A DNA stretch of 24,605 nucleotides, from positions 1-24,605 of the forward strand of contig CAXTZG010000054.1 of the NCBI GenBank assembly GCA_964248625.1, read 5' to 3'. Below are positions 7,033 to 14,499 of this stretch, one piece after another. Within the stretch, counting starts at the first letter, position 1, and each line of letters begins with the position of its first letter. The notes beneath the pieces were generated by a model. The model did no database searches. It was not told the DNA's origin and was given only the letters and a program-made list of their open reading frames with translations. This stretch comes from Lichenicola sp964248625. GTDB lineage: Bacteria; Pseudomonadota; Alphaproteobacteria; Acetobacterales; Acetobacteraceae. Made by a program: the position numbers and the translations under genes.

Positions 7033-8361
7033 ATGGAGTCTGCCAAACGCCTGCGCCTCGGCGCGTTCATGCGCCCGATCAGCATCCATACCGGAGCTTG
7101 GCGCTATCCCGGCGCCTGGCCGGACGCGAACTTCAACTTCGACCGCATCAAGCAACTGGCGCAGACGCTGGAGCGCGGCCTGTTCGACGCCTTCTTCATG
7201 GCCGACCACCTGGCGATGCTCGACATGCCGATGGCAGCCCTGCAGCGCAGCCACACCGTCACCTCGTTCGAGCCGTTCACGCTGCTTTCGGCACTCGCGG
7301 CGGTCACCGAGCGGATCGGGCTGGTCGCCACCGCCTCGACCACCTTCGATGCGCCCTACCACATCGCCCGCCGCTTTGCCTCGCTCGACCATATCAGCGG
7401 CGGACGCGCCGGCTGGAACGTCGTCACCACCGCCAATCCGGATGCAGCCCTGAACTTCGGCGCCGGCACGCAGATGGATCATGGCGAGCGCTATGTCCGT
7501 GCCCGCGAGTTCGTCGACGTGGTCACCGGGCTGTGGGACAGCTTCGAGGACGATGCCTTCATCCGCGACGTGGACTCCGGGCTGTTCTTCGATGCGGCCA
7601 AGCTGCATGCGCTCGATCATGTCGGCCCGCATCTCAGCGTGCGCGGTCCGCTCAACATCGCCCGGCCGGTGCAGGGCTGGCCGGTGATCGTGCAGGCCGG
7701 ATCGTCCGAGCCCGGCCGCCAGCTCGCGGCGGAGACCGCCGAGGTCGTGTTCGCGGCGGAAGCGACCATCGCGTCGGCGCAGCGCTTCTATGCCGACGTA
7801 AAGGCGCGGATGGTCCGCATCGGCCGCGACCCGGAGCATCTGAAGATCCTGCCGGCCGCCTTCGTGGTGGTGGCCGACAGCGTGGCCGAGGCGCAGGCGA
7901 TGCGCGACCGCCTCGACGGGCTGGTGCATTACGACAGCGGCATCGCCACCCTCTGCAGCATGCTGGGCCACGACGTGTCGGGATACGATCCGGACGGGCC
8001 GCTTCCCGAGATACCCGACACCAACAGCAGCAAGAGCGCGCGCGAGCGGGTTCTGGCGCTCGCCCGCGAGAAGGGGCTCACCATCCGGCAGCTGGCGCAG
8101 ACGGTCGGCAGCTACTCGGGCCTGGCCTTCGTCGGCACGCCGTCGAGCATCGCGGACACCATGGAGGAATGGCTGATGACCGAGGCGAGCGACGGCTTCA
8201 ACGTCATGTTCCCGTTCCTGCCTGCCGGGCTCGACGCGTTCGTCGACCGGGTGATCCCCGAGCTGCAGCGTCGCGGCCTGTTCCGGCGCGCCTATGAGGG
8301 CCGGACGCTGCGCGAGAATCTCGGTCTGCCGCGACCCGTCAACCGCTTCCGCACGGCCTGA
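7033..8361 (+). CDS. NtaA/SnaA/DszA/DmoA-type FMN-dependent monooxygenase
   Basis: Flavin-dependent monooxygenase of the bacterial luciferase-like superfamily. Family members use FMNH2 supplied by a separate reductase and attack nitrilotriacetate, organosulfur compounds or dimethyl sulfide; the substrate here cannot be read from sequence. The 442-aa length fits the NtaA/DmoA subgroup. Diagnostic features are the N-terminal strand RLGAFMRPISIHTGAWRYP, FDAFFMADH, the FDAPYHIARRFASLDHISGG block, GRAGWNVVTTANPDAALNFG, and the C-terminal FVGTPSSIADTMEEW followed by DGFNVMFPFLPAGLDAF. The ATG at 7033 follows GGAG with an 8-nt spacer. No flavin reductase or transporter gene is adjacent; the ferredoxin-NADP reductase 8 kb downstream is not a clear partner. 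A terminator-like hairpin directly follows the stop. Confidence 0.9.
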   Translation: MESAKRLRLGAFMRPISIHTGAWRYPGAWPDANFNFDRIKQLAQTLERGLFDAFFMADHLAMLDMPMAALQRSHTVTSFEPFTLLSALAAVTERIGLVATASTTFDAPYHIARRFASLDHISGGRAGWNVVTTANPDAALNFGAGTQMDHGERYVRAREFVDVVTGLWDSFEDDAFIRDVDSGLFFDAAKLHALDHVGPHLSVRGPLNIARPVQGWPVIVQAGSSEPGRQLAAETAEVVFAAEATIASAQRFYADVKARMVRIGRDPEHLKILPAAFVVVADSVAEAQAMRDRLDGLVHYDSGIATLCSMLGHDVSGYDPDGPLPEIPDTNSSKSARERVLALAREKGLTIRQLAQTVGSYSGLAFVGTPSSIADTMEEWLMTEASDGFNVMFPFLPAGLDAFVDRVIPELQRRGLFRRAYEGRTLRENLGLPRPVNRFRTA

Positions 8362-8390
8362 TCCGGAGCCGGCGCAGCGGCCGGATTTGT
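8361..8390 (+). terminator. Probable terminator after the flavin monooxygenase gene
   Basis: ATCCGG pairs with CCGGAT (8361-8366 with 8381-8386) and an inner CCG/CGG extension, followed by TTTGTCTT. It begins on the last base of the stop codon. The U-tract is interrupted, so strength is uncertain. Confidence 0.45.
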
Positions 8391-8563
8391 CTTGCCTATT
8401 GCACGTGAGGGTTGTCAGGTAGGCGAAGCGGCGGCGGCTCGAACAGCGATGTCTGCCAGGCCGAACATCGTGCCGCGTTCCGACAACGATCCCATCGCGC
8501 GAGACAGCGGCCGGCCACGGCAGGGCTCGGCGCCGGGATCAAACCCTGCCGCCGAGGATCGCG

Positions 8564-10690
8564 ATGCAGCAGCAGCAGTCCGATGACGCGACGGCCTTGC
8601 CGGACCTTTCTCACCGCACCAACGAGGGCCTGCTCGTCCATGCGGTCGTCGTCACCGATCATGCGGGGCAGATCATCGGATGGAACGAGCGCGCGCACGC
8701 GCTGTTCGGCTGGCGCAAGATCGAGGTCCTCGGACGATCCTATGGCGAACTCCTGATACCCGGCGAGCGGGAACGGGATCTGCTGGCGGCCAAGCGTGAC
8801 GAGGTTCGCGCGGAAGGGATCAGCAACCATGTCGGCTGGTACTGCCGCCACGACGGCAGCGGCTTCCTGGCGAGCTGCATCATGCTGTCGCGCGATGCCG
8901 GCCAGCTGCCCGACTTCATCCACATCCTGCAGGACCGCAGCGACCAGGACGTGGTCATCAGGGCCCTGCGGCAAAGCGAGGCGCAGTTCCGGCTGCTGAT
9001 CGAGACGATCCCGCAGCTGGTCTGGCGGTCGCTCGACAATGGCGACTGGGACTGGGCCGGCCCGCAATGGGTCGCCTACACCGGACAGCCGGAGCTCGAC
9101 AGCCACGGGCAGGGTTGGCGGGCGATGGTGCATCCCGATGATCAGGTGGTGACGCTGCAGGCCTGGGCGGCCGCGGCCGGCCGCGGCGGGCTCGAGGTCG
9201 AGCACCGGCTGCGTCGCGCCGATGGCGTGTATCGCTGGTTCCAGACCCGGGCCGTGCCGCTGCCAGGCGCCGACGGCGCCGACGGGCCGAACCACTGGTT
9301 CGGAACCTCGACCGACGTGGACAACGTCCGTCAGGCCGAGGAGCGCATCGAGTTCCTGGCCTACCACGACGTGCTGACCGGAGCCGTGAACCGGGCCCTG
9401 CTGCAGCGGGTGCTGGAGCAGGTCACGGGCGGGGGCGACCGGACCGCAGCCGCCTGCACCGTGCTCTACCTGGATCTCGACCGGCTCAAGCTGATCAACG
9501 ACCAGTTCGGTCACCGCGGCGGCGACGAGCTGCTGCGGCAGGTGGTGGTCCGGCTGCAGAACGGCTTGCGCGAGGACGGCACCGTGGCGCGGATCGGCGG
9601 CGACGAGTTCGTGCTGGTGCAGCCCTGCGAATCGGCCGACGACGCGGCCGGGCTGGCCACCTCCATCGTGGCGATCCTGTCCGAGCCGTTCATCATCGAG
9701 GAGCAGCCGCTGCGGGTCAGCGTCAGCATCGGCGTCGCCAGGTTCCCGCATGACGCCGGCACGTCCGAGGAGCTGCTTCGTCGCGCCGATCTCGCCTTGT
9801 ATCGCGCCAAGGCCGTCGGCGGCAGCGTGCGCTTCTACGAGCCGGCGATGGAGGCCGAGCTCCGGCAGCGCCAGGCGCTGGAGCGCGATCTCAGGCAGGC
9901 CGTCGAGCGGGACGAGCTCGACATGCACTACCAGCCGATGTTCTGGACCGGCAGCGGCGAGCTGTACGGCTTCGAAGCCCTGGCGCGCTGGACCCATCCC
10001 CAGCGCGGCGCGGTTCCACCGGGCGTGTTCATTCCGCTCGCCGAGGAATGCAGGCTGATCGTCCCGCTCGGCGCCCGGATGCTCGAACGCGCCTGTCACA
10101 CCGCTGCCGCCTGGCGCAACGATCATCCGATCGCGGTCAACCTGTCCCCGGAACAGTTCCGGAGCGGCAACATCGCCCGCCAGATCGCCGGCGTGCTCGC
10201 CCAGACCGGCCTTGCGGCCCAGCGCCNNNNNNNNNNNNNNNNNNNNNNNNNNNNNNNNNNNNNNNNNNNNNNNGAGCTGGAGGTCACGGAAGGGCTGCTG
10301 ATGGACGACAGCGAACACGTGCGCGACATGCTGCAGGCGATCAAGTCGCTCGGCGTGCGGATCGCGCTCGACGATTTCGGCACCGGCTACTCGAGCCTCG
10401 GCTATCTCTGCCGCTTTCCGTTCGACAAGGTGAAGATCGATCAGTCCTTTATCCGCGGCCTGAGCGACGATCCGAGCGCGCGCGCCGTGGTGCGCGCGAT
10501 CATCGCCCTCGGGCACAGCCTGCACATGCAGGTCATCGCCGAGGGGGTCGAGACCGACGAGCAGCTGGCGCGGCTGCGCGAACTCGGCTGCGATCAGGTG
10601 CAGGGCTATCTGCTCGGGCGACCGGCATCGGCAGGCGCTGCCGGGTGGCCTGGCGGGTTGATCCGGACGACGGAGCCGTCGAGGGCGTGA
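8564..10690 (+). CDS. PAS-PAS-GGDEF-EAL cyclic-di-GMP signalling protein (contains an N gap)
   Basis: Likely bifunctional diguanylate cyclase/phosphodiesterase. In the 708-codon frame as given: PAS domain 1 about 22-125, PAS domain 2 with a PAC-type end about 138-255 (VWRSLDNGDWDWAGPQW, MVHPDDQ, YRWFQTRAVPL), GGDEF about 260-425 and EAL about 435-690. The cyclase motif G345-G-D-E-F349 is intact. The inhibitory I-site is not canonical: REDG stands where RxxD is expected. The phosphodiesterase motifs EAL (471-473), NLSPEQF, ELEVTE, DDFGTGYSSL, KIDQSFI, AEGVE and QGYLLGRP are all present, so both activities look possible. No transmembrane helix, hence cytoplasmic. The ATG at 8564 follows GAGGA. 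A 47-nt run of N (10227-10273) sits between AAQR and ELEVTE; the frame is kept across it, but the family normally has about one residue there. Confidence 0.93.
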   Translation: MQQQQSDDATALPDLSHRTNEGLLVHAVVVTDHAGQIIGWNERAHALFGWRKIEVLGRSYGELLIPGERERDLLAAKRDEVRAEGISNHVGWYCRHDGSGFLASCIMLSRDAGQLPDFIHILQDRSDQDVVIRALRQSEAQFRLLIETIPQLVWRSLDNGDWDWAGPQWVAYTGQPELDSHGQGWRAMVHPDDQVVTLQAWAAAAGRGGLEVEHRLRRADGVYRWFQTRAVPLPGADGADGPNHWFGTSTDVDNVRQAEERIEFLAYHDVLTGAVNRALLQRVLEQVTGGGDRTAAACTVLYLDLDRLKLINDQFGHRGGDELLRQVVVRLQNGLREDGTVARIGGDEFVLVQPCESADDAAGLATSIVAILSEPFIIEEQPLRVSVSIGVARFPHDAGTSEELLRRADLALYRAKAVGGSVRFYEPAMEAELRQRQALERDLRQAVERDELDMHYQPMFWTGSGELYGFEALARWTHPQRGAVPPGVFIPLAEECRLIVPLGARMLERACHTAAAWRNDHPIAVNLSPEQFRSGNIARQIAGVLAQTGLAAQRXXXXXXXXXXXXXXXXELEVTEGLLMDDSEHVRDMLQAIKSLGVRIALDDFGTGYSSLGYLCRFPFDKVKIDQSFIRGLSDDPSARAVVRAIIALGHSLHMQVIAEGVETDEQLARLRELGCDQVQGYLLGRPASAGAAGWPGGLIRTTEPSRA
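10227..10273. other. Assembly gap (47 N) inside the EAL domain
   Basis: Undetermined bases in the phosphodiesterase domain. Flanking codons are in frame. EAL proteins usually have a single residue, commonly Leu, between the preceding Arg and the ELEVTE motif, so the true missing sequence may be only about 2 nt. Confidence 0.95.
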
Positions 10691-10701
10691 CGGATCTGTC
10701 T

Positions 10702-10730
10702 GCAGGCCAGGCGATCCTGTCCGGGCCTGC
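10702..10730. terminator. Inverted repeat between convergent genes
   Basis: GCAGGCC (10702-10708) pairs perfectly with GGCCTGC (10724-10730) across a 15-nt loop, filling the 40-bp gap between the GGDEF-EAL stop and the ModE-type stop. The position suits a bidirectional terminator, but there is no U-tract. Confidence 0.35.
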
Positions 10731-11069
10731 CTACCGGATGAGCATCGTCTGGAGCACAGTCAGCGAGGCAGAGGCTGCCTCGGCGGCGTCGCGCTCCATC
10801 TGACGATAGCAGGTCACGAGACGGGTTCCGGCCGCTGTCACCACGGCGCCGCCGCCGCCGACGCCGCCGGGACGGGCGGCGACGACCGGCTCGCCCAGGC
10901 TGGCGGTCATCGCATCGACGAGCAGCCAGGCCCGGCGATACGACATGCCCATCGCCCGTCCGGCCCGGGCGATCGAGCCATGCTCGGCGATCAGCTCGAG
11001 CAGCCGGACCTTGCCTGGACCCAGCCAGTGCGCGCCGTCATGGTCGATCCGGAGGGTCAGACGCAGCAT
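10731..11069 (-). CDS. ModE-type winged helix-turn-helix regulator, stand-alone
   Basis: 112 aa consisting only of the N-terminal DNA-binding domain of ModE-family regulators (LysR-like fold). The motif KVRLLELIAEHGSIARAGRAMGMSYRRAWLLVDAM is the characteristic helix-turn-helix, followed by the wing GEPVVAARPGGVGGGGAVVTAAG. The C-terminal MOP/TOBE molybdate-binding domains of full ModE (about 260 aa) are missing. Such short versions are common in alphaproteobacteria and are often annotated as LysR-family or ModE N-terminal domain proteins. The ATG at 11069 gives MLRLTLRIDHDG; the ribosome site is weak. No molybdate transport or molybdopterin genes are in the window, so the target is unknown. 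Convergent with the cyclic-di-GMP gene. Confidence 0.82.
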   Translation of the reverse strand: MLRLTLRIDHDGAHWLGPGKVRLLELIAEHGSIARAGRAMGMSYRRAWLLVDAMTASLGEPVVAARPGGVGGGGAVVTAAGTRLVTCYRQMERDAAEAASASLTVLQTMLIR

Positions 11070-11283
11070 GGCATGGAGGCGGCAAGCCCTGTCCCGTCGG
11101 TCCGGTTGCCGGTGCCGCAGGGCCGCAACCTGCCCGGCGGCAGCGCGGGGAAACACGGGGGTCCGCAGGCGAACGCGTCTGGCCGGAATCGGCTCCGGGG
11201 AGAACCCGGCCTGGCCGCGATCCCGTTCATGGATGCCCGCCCGGCGATGCGACCGGCCGCGGGAACCCTGCCGCCGCTCCGCC

Positions 11284-12276
11284 TCATGCCGATGCTCCAG
11301 CTGCCGCTGCCATCGTTACGCTCGGCATCCAGGCGGGTTCGCCGTTCTCCTTGCGGCTCCAAAGGAACGTCAGCTCGTGCTTGTTGTGCGACAGATGCAG
11401 CACGCGGCCGCCGGGGATGGCGGCGAAGGCGTCGGCCGCCACATGGTCGGTCGGATCCTGGAACTTGACCGTGCAGACGATCCGGGCCGTCGTTCCGGCG
11501 GCGATCCAGCGCTGCACCAGCCCCAGCAGACGCGCCGGGTAGGCGATGATGTCGCTGAACAGCCAGTCGACCGGCGGCTCGCTCGCGGGGTCGATCCCGA
11601 AGGCGCTTTCCTGCCTGACGCGGACGCCCGGCAGGCTTGCCACGCTTGCATCCAGCGGCGCCCGATCGACCGCGGTGACGTCGGCGCCGAGGCTGGCGAG
11701 GGCCCAGCTCCAGCCGCCCGGCGCCGCGCCCAGATCGAGGCATCGCTCGCCCGGCTGCGGCCAGCGTCCCAACCGGGCGCAGGCCTCCCACAGCTTGAGA
11801 TAGGCACGGCTGGGCGGACCGACGCGATCCTCGACGAAGCGCGCGATGCCGTTGGGAAACGGGCTGGTCTTGGTGGTGCTCAGCAGCAGCCGGTCGGGCG
11901 CCAGCAGCGTCCAGGCGCCGAGCGGCGCCGACGGGGCGGCAGACGGGAAGCGCAGCGGGGCTGCCTTCACCGGCGGCAGCTTGGCCGCGATCAGCGCCGA
12001 GCGGCGATGATGCAGCACCGGCAGCAGGCTCCAGTTGCGCTGCCGGTCGCGCAGCGCCGACACGGCGGCGCCGATCGACGGGCAGGCCACCAGCTCCGGG
12101 GCGGTCCAGATCTCGAGCGGCCACAAGGCCGGCGCCGGCGGCTCCGGCGACAGCGCCAGCCTGCCGTGCCAGGCCGAGACCGTGACGCCCCGGCGCGCCA
12201 GCGCCTCCGCTAGCACCGCCTCGTTGCCTTCCGAAGCGAGGTAGGCGGCGGCGCATCCGTCGATCGCGTCGTTCAT
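11284..12276 (-). CDS. rlmM: 23S rRNA 2'-O-ribose methyltransferase RlmM-like (FtsJ fold)
   Basis: SAM-dependent RNA methyltransferase; RlmM modifies the 2'-OH of C2498 in 23S rRNA. 330 aa. The N-terminal part (about 1-130) resembles the THUMP-like region of RlmM. The FtsJ-type catalytic domain follows with SAM motif LDLGAAPGGWSWAL (about 180-193) and VDRAPLD. The catalytic tetrad K161 (in YLKLWEA), D242 (in WLFSDI), K271 (in CTVKFQDP) and E301 (in HNKHELTFLW) is intact. The ATG at 12276 overlaps the stop of the DUF423 gene (ATGA). The DUF423-rlmM order matches ygdD-rlmM in E. coli, which strengthens the assignment over a generic FtsJ call. Substrate position is inferred from family. Confidence 0.87.
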   Translation of the reverse strand: MNDAIDGCAAAYLASEGNEAVLAEALARRGVTVSAWHGRLALSPEPPAPALWPLEIWTAPELVACPSIGAAVSALRDRQRNWSLLPVLHHRRSALIAAKLPPVKAAPLRFPSAAPSAPLGAWTLLAPDRLLLSTTKTSPFPNGIARFVEDRVGPPSRAYLKLWEACARLGRWPQPGERCLDLGAAPGGWSWALASLGADVTAVDRAPLDASVASLPGVRVRQESAFGIDPASEPPVDWLFSDIIAYPARLLGLVQRWIAAGTTARIVCTVKFQDPTDHVAADAFAAIPGGRVLHLSHNKHELTFLWSRKENGEPAWMPSVTMAAAAGASA

Positions 12277-12707
12277 CGACGCAGGCAGGCCGCCGCCAGC
12301 AGCAGCCAGCCCAGCATCAGCACGCTGCCGCCGAACGGCGCCGCGTGCCCCGCCGCCTGCGCCCAGCCGCTGCCGCCGCCGCCAAAGGCCAGCGCGTAGA
12401 CGCCGGCACAGAAGCAGACGATCCCGAGCAGGAACGCCGCGCCGGCCAGGCGCAGCACGAGGTCGCGCGGCCGCCGCTCGGCCAGCAGTCCGGTCGCCAG
12501 CAGCGCCATCGCGTGCCAGCCCTGCATCTGCACGGCGGAGCGCAGCATTTCCCGGCCGCCCCCCGCCAGCATCCGGTCCGGCAGATGCGCCGCCAGCGCT
12601 GCCATCGCCACCGTCAGCAGGCCGAGCAGGGCGCCGCAGACCAGGAACAGCCGCGCCCCGGCGCGGGCGGGCAGGGCCGGCGGCGTGATGTCTGGTCGCA
12701 TGATCAT
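12273..12707 (-). CDS. DUF423 (YgdD-type) inner membrane protein
   Basis: 144-aa integral membrane protein of the DUF423 family, function not established. Four hydrophobic helices are visible: about 18-41 (ARLFLVCGALLGLLTVAMAA), 62-78, 84-108 (AGAAFLLGIVCFCAGVYALAF) and 121-141. The family features HAMALLATGL, FLLGIVCFCAGVYAL and APFGGSVLMLGW are present. There are two closely spaced ATGs (12707 and 12701), neither with a strong ribosome site; the outer one is used. It overlaps rlmM by 4 nt, so the two are translationally coupled. Divergent from the aminopeptidase gene with 45 bp between starts. Confidence 0.88.
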   Translation of the reverse strand: MIMRPDITPPALPARAGARLFLVCGALLGLLTVAMAALAAHLPDRMLAGGGREMLRSAVQMQGWHAMALLATGLLAERRPRDLVLRLAGAAFLLGIVCFCAGVYALAFGGGGSGWAQAAGHAAPFGGSVLMLGWLLLAAACLRR

Positions 12708-12741
12708 GACGCCGGCTTCTAGCTGCCGGCGCGAGGCCGCG

Positions 12742-12747
12742 TATAGT
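12742..12747 (+). promoter_or_regulatory. Candidate -10 element of a leaderless pip transcript
   Basis: TATAGT ends 5 nt before the aminopeptidase ATG (12753), which would place the transcription start at or next to the A of the start codon. No good ribosome site is close to the ATG. The -35 region is poor, so this is a suggestion only. Confidence 0.3.
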
Positions 12748-12752
12748 GCGCC

Positions 12753-13712
12753 ATGTCACGCGGCGACCTGTTTCCAGAAATCGAGCCTTTCGCGGCCGGC
12801 TACCTGCCGCTCGAGGAGCAGGAGGGCGAGGCGGCGCACGTCATGTACTGGGAGCAGGTCGGCCGTCGCGACGGCCGACCCGTGCTGTTCCTGCATGGCG
12901 GTCCGGGTGCGGGTGCCGGCATCGTGCATCGGCGCTTCTTCGATCCGGCCTCGTGGCGGGCGGTGATCTACGACCAGCGCGGCGCCGGCCGCTCGCGGCC
13001 GCAGGGGTCGCTGCGCTGCAACGACACCGACAGGCTGGTCGCCGACATCGAGCGCCTGCGCGGTCACCTCGGCATCGAGAGCTGGATCCTGTTCGGCGGC
13101 TCCTGGGGCTCCACCCTCGGTCTGGCCTATGCGCAGGCGCATCCCGAGCGGGTGATCGCGCTGGTGCTGCGCGGCGTGTTCCTGGGCCGCCCGCTCGAGC
13201 TCGACTGGTTCCTGTACGGACTGCGCACGGTGTTTCCCGATGCCCACGCCGCCTTCGCCGGCCACGTTCCGGAGGCCGAGCGCGACGATCTGCTGAGCGC
13301 CTATGTCAGCCGGCTCAACCACCCGGATCCGGCGATCCACCTGCCGGCCTCGCGCGCCTGGTCGGTTTATGAGGGCACCTGCTCGACGCTGCTGCCGACG
13401 ACGGCGGCGGTGACGAGCTTTGCCCGCGACCGTGCCAGTCTCGGCCTGGCGCGCATCGAGGCGCACTATTTCCGCCATGGCCTGTTCCTGCCGCCCGAAG
13501 GGCTGCTGGGCCGGATGGACCGCATCGCCCATCTGCCGGTGGAGATCGTGCAGGGCCGCTACGACATGATCTGCCCGCCGCAGAGCGCGTTCGATCTGGC
13601 CGCGGCATGGCCGGGCACGCGGCTGACCATGGTGCCGGATGCCGGCCACTCGGCGCTGGAGCCCGGCACGCGACGGGCGCTGATCGCCGCCCTGGAACGG
13701 TTTCGCGACTGA
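12753..13712 (+). CDS. pip: Prolyl aminopeptidase (alpha/beta hydrolase, S33)
   Basis: Cytoplasmic serine peptidase releasing N-terminal proline from peptides. 319 aa, normal for the family. Features in order: LFLHGGPGAGAG oxyanion-hole motif (about 46-56), YDQRGAGRSRPQG, the nucleophile elbow G115-G-S117-W-G-S, the Asp of GRYDMICPP (D271) and the His of DAGHSALEPG (H299). The helical cap includes the WSVYEGTCSTLLP segment, whose WExxCS-like pattern is typical of prolyl aminopeptidases and separates them from other hydrolases. The ATG at 12753 gives MSRGDLFPEIEPFAAGYL; the ribosome site is weak and the mRNA may be leaderless. Some family members are proline iminopeptidase-like hydrolases with other substrates. 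Confidence 0.92.
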   Translation: MSRGDLFPEIEPFAAGYLPLEEQEGEAAHVMYWEQVGRRDGRPVLFLHGGPGAGAGIVHRRFFDPASWRAVIYDQRGAGRSRPQGSLRCNDTDRLVADIERLRGHLGIESWILFGGSWGSTLGLAYAQAHPERVIALVLRGVFLGRPLELDWFLYGLRTVFPDAHAAFAGHVPEAERDDLLSAYVSRLNHPDPAIHLPASRAWSVYEGTCSTLLPTTAAVTSFARDRASLGLARIEAHYFRHGLFLPPEGLLGRMDRIAHLPVEIVQGRYDMICPPQSAFDLAAAWPGTRLTMVPDAGHSALEPGTRRALIAALERFRD

Positions 13713-13746
13713 TTCGGAAATGGCCGAGAATTCCGCAACCTTCAGT

Positions 13747-13770
13747 GAACGCACGATGCCGCTTGGCGTT
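13747..13770 (+). promoter_or_regulatory. Candidate EcfG-type (general stress) promoter of the DUF4142 gene
   Basis: GAAC (13747-13750), exactly 16 nt, then CGTT (13767-13770). The alphaproteobacterial EcfG consensus is GGAAC-N16/17-CGTT; here the first G of the -35 box is a T. The predicted transcript would start near 13777, leaving a leader of about 65 nt before the ATG at 13842. Confidence 0.5.
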
Positions 13771-13841
13771 ACCGGCTGCGAGTTTGACCGGAAGCACGTC
13801 GTCCCGGATCTGCAGTGGCCCGCTCAATTCAAGGAAACATC

Positions 13842-14417
13842 ATGAATCGCTATGCACGCTGGGGCTTTGCCCTTGTCATTCTGCCTGTCGCCGCTTGCGC
13901 CAGCAACCCGCCGGCTCCGCCGGCCGCACCTCCGGGTCCGCCGCCGCTCGCCGCCGGCGACGCCACCTTTATCCAGGATGCAGCCCAGGGCGGCATGGCC
14001 GAGATTCAGGCGGCCCAGCTGGCGCAGACCACCTCGCACAGCGCGAAGGTCAAGATGTTTGCGCAGAAGATGATCACCGACCATACCCAGGCCGACGACC
14101 AGCTGAAGCAGATCGCCACCTCCAAGGGTGTGACCCTGCCGACCACCGTGAACGACATGGAAATGCAGCAGATGACGACGCTGCAGGGCGAGAAGGGCCG
14201 TCAGTTCGATCATGACTACCTGACCGGGCAGGTCACCGATCACACCCAGATGGTGCAGGTCTTCCAGACCGAGGCCCAGAACGGCACCGATCCGGACTTG
14301 AAGAAGTTCGCCGCCGACACGCTGCCGATCATCCAGTCGCATGAGGACCTGGCCAAGAAGATGACCATGATGCCGATGCACAAGGGCATGCATCGCCACC
14401 ACGTCCAGACCAGCTGA
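13842..14417 (+). CDS. DUF4142 domain-containing lipoprotein
   Basis: 191 aa. Lipoprotein signal peptide with lipobox LPVAAC (lipidated Cys19, residue +2 Ala, compatible with outer-membrane sorting), then a Pro-rich linker (PPAPPAAPPGPPP). The DUF4142 domain follows at about 42-185, a ferritin-like four-helix bundle: DATFIQDAAQGGMAEIQAAQLA, VKMFAQKMITDHTQADDQLK, FDHDYLTGQVTDHTQMVQVF and LPIIQSHEDLAKKM. The C-terminus is Met- and His-rich (MTMMPMHKGMHRHHVQTS), which suggests, but does not prove, metal contact. Molecular function of the family is not established. The ATG at 13842 follows AAGGAA. A stress-type promoter precedes it and a strong terminator follows, so it is probably a monocistronic stress gene. 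Confidence 0.92.
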   Translation: MNRYARWGFALVILPVAACASNPPAPPAAPPGPPPLAAGDATFIQDAAQGGMAEIQAAQLAQTTSHSAKVKMFAQKMITDHTQADDQLKQIATSKGVTLPTTVNDMEMQQMTTLQGEKGRQFDHDYLTGQVTDHTQMVQVFQTEAQNGTDPDLKKFAADTLPIIQSHEDLAKKMTMMPMHKGMHRHHVQTS

Positions 14418-14441
14418 TCGTTCGAAACTAGACTGATCTGC

Positions 14442-14478
14442 CCGCCGTCCATGCGACACCCGCATGGACGGCGGTTTT
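14442..14478 (+). terminator. Strong intrinsic terminator after the DUF4142 gene
   Basis: Perfect 14-bp stem (14442-14455 with 14461-14474), 5-nt loop ACACC, followed by TTTTCGTTT. It ends 21 nt before the start of the next gene and rules out the longer N-terminal reading of that gene. Confidence 0.88.
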
Positions 14479-14499
14479 CGTTTCGGCGGGAGGCCGACC

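Noticed and set aside
8396..10525. 709-codon open frame on the minus strand opposite the PAS-GGDEF-EAL gene
   Set aside because: The sense strand has clear family motifs throughout; the antisense product is unstructured and runs through the N gap.
2942..11207. Shared 13-mer CCGGGGAGAACCC at 2942 and 11195 as a dispersed repeat
   Set aside because: In a 24.6-kb GC-rich sequence several chance 13-mer matches are expected, and the flanks do not match.
11070..11283. Possible small gene or riboswitch between the ModE-type gene and rlmM
   Set aside because: No frame with a ribosome site and no recognisable conserved RNA structure; only a short imperfect GGTTGC/GCAACC pairing.
14464..14499. Longer N-terminus for the ABM protein starting at 14464
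   Set aside because: That ATG lies inside the 3' arm of the strong terminator; the ATG at 14500 has GGGAGG at correct spacing.
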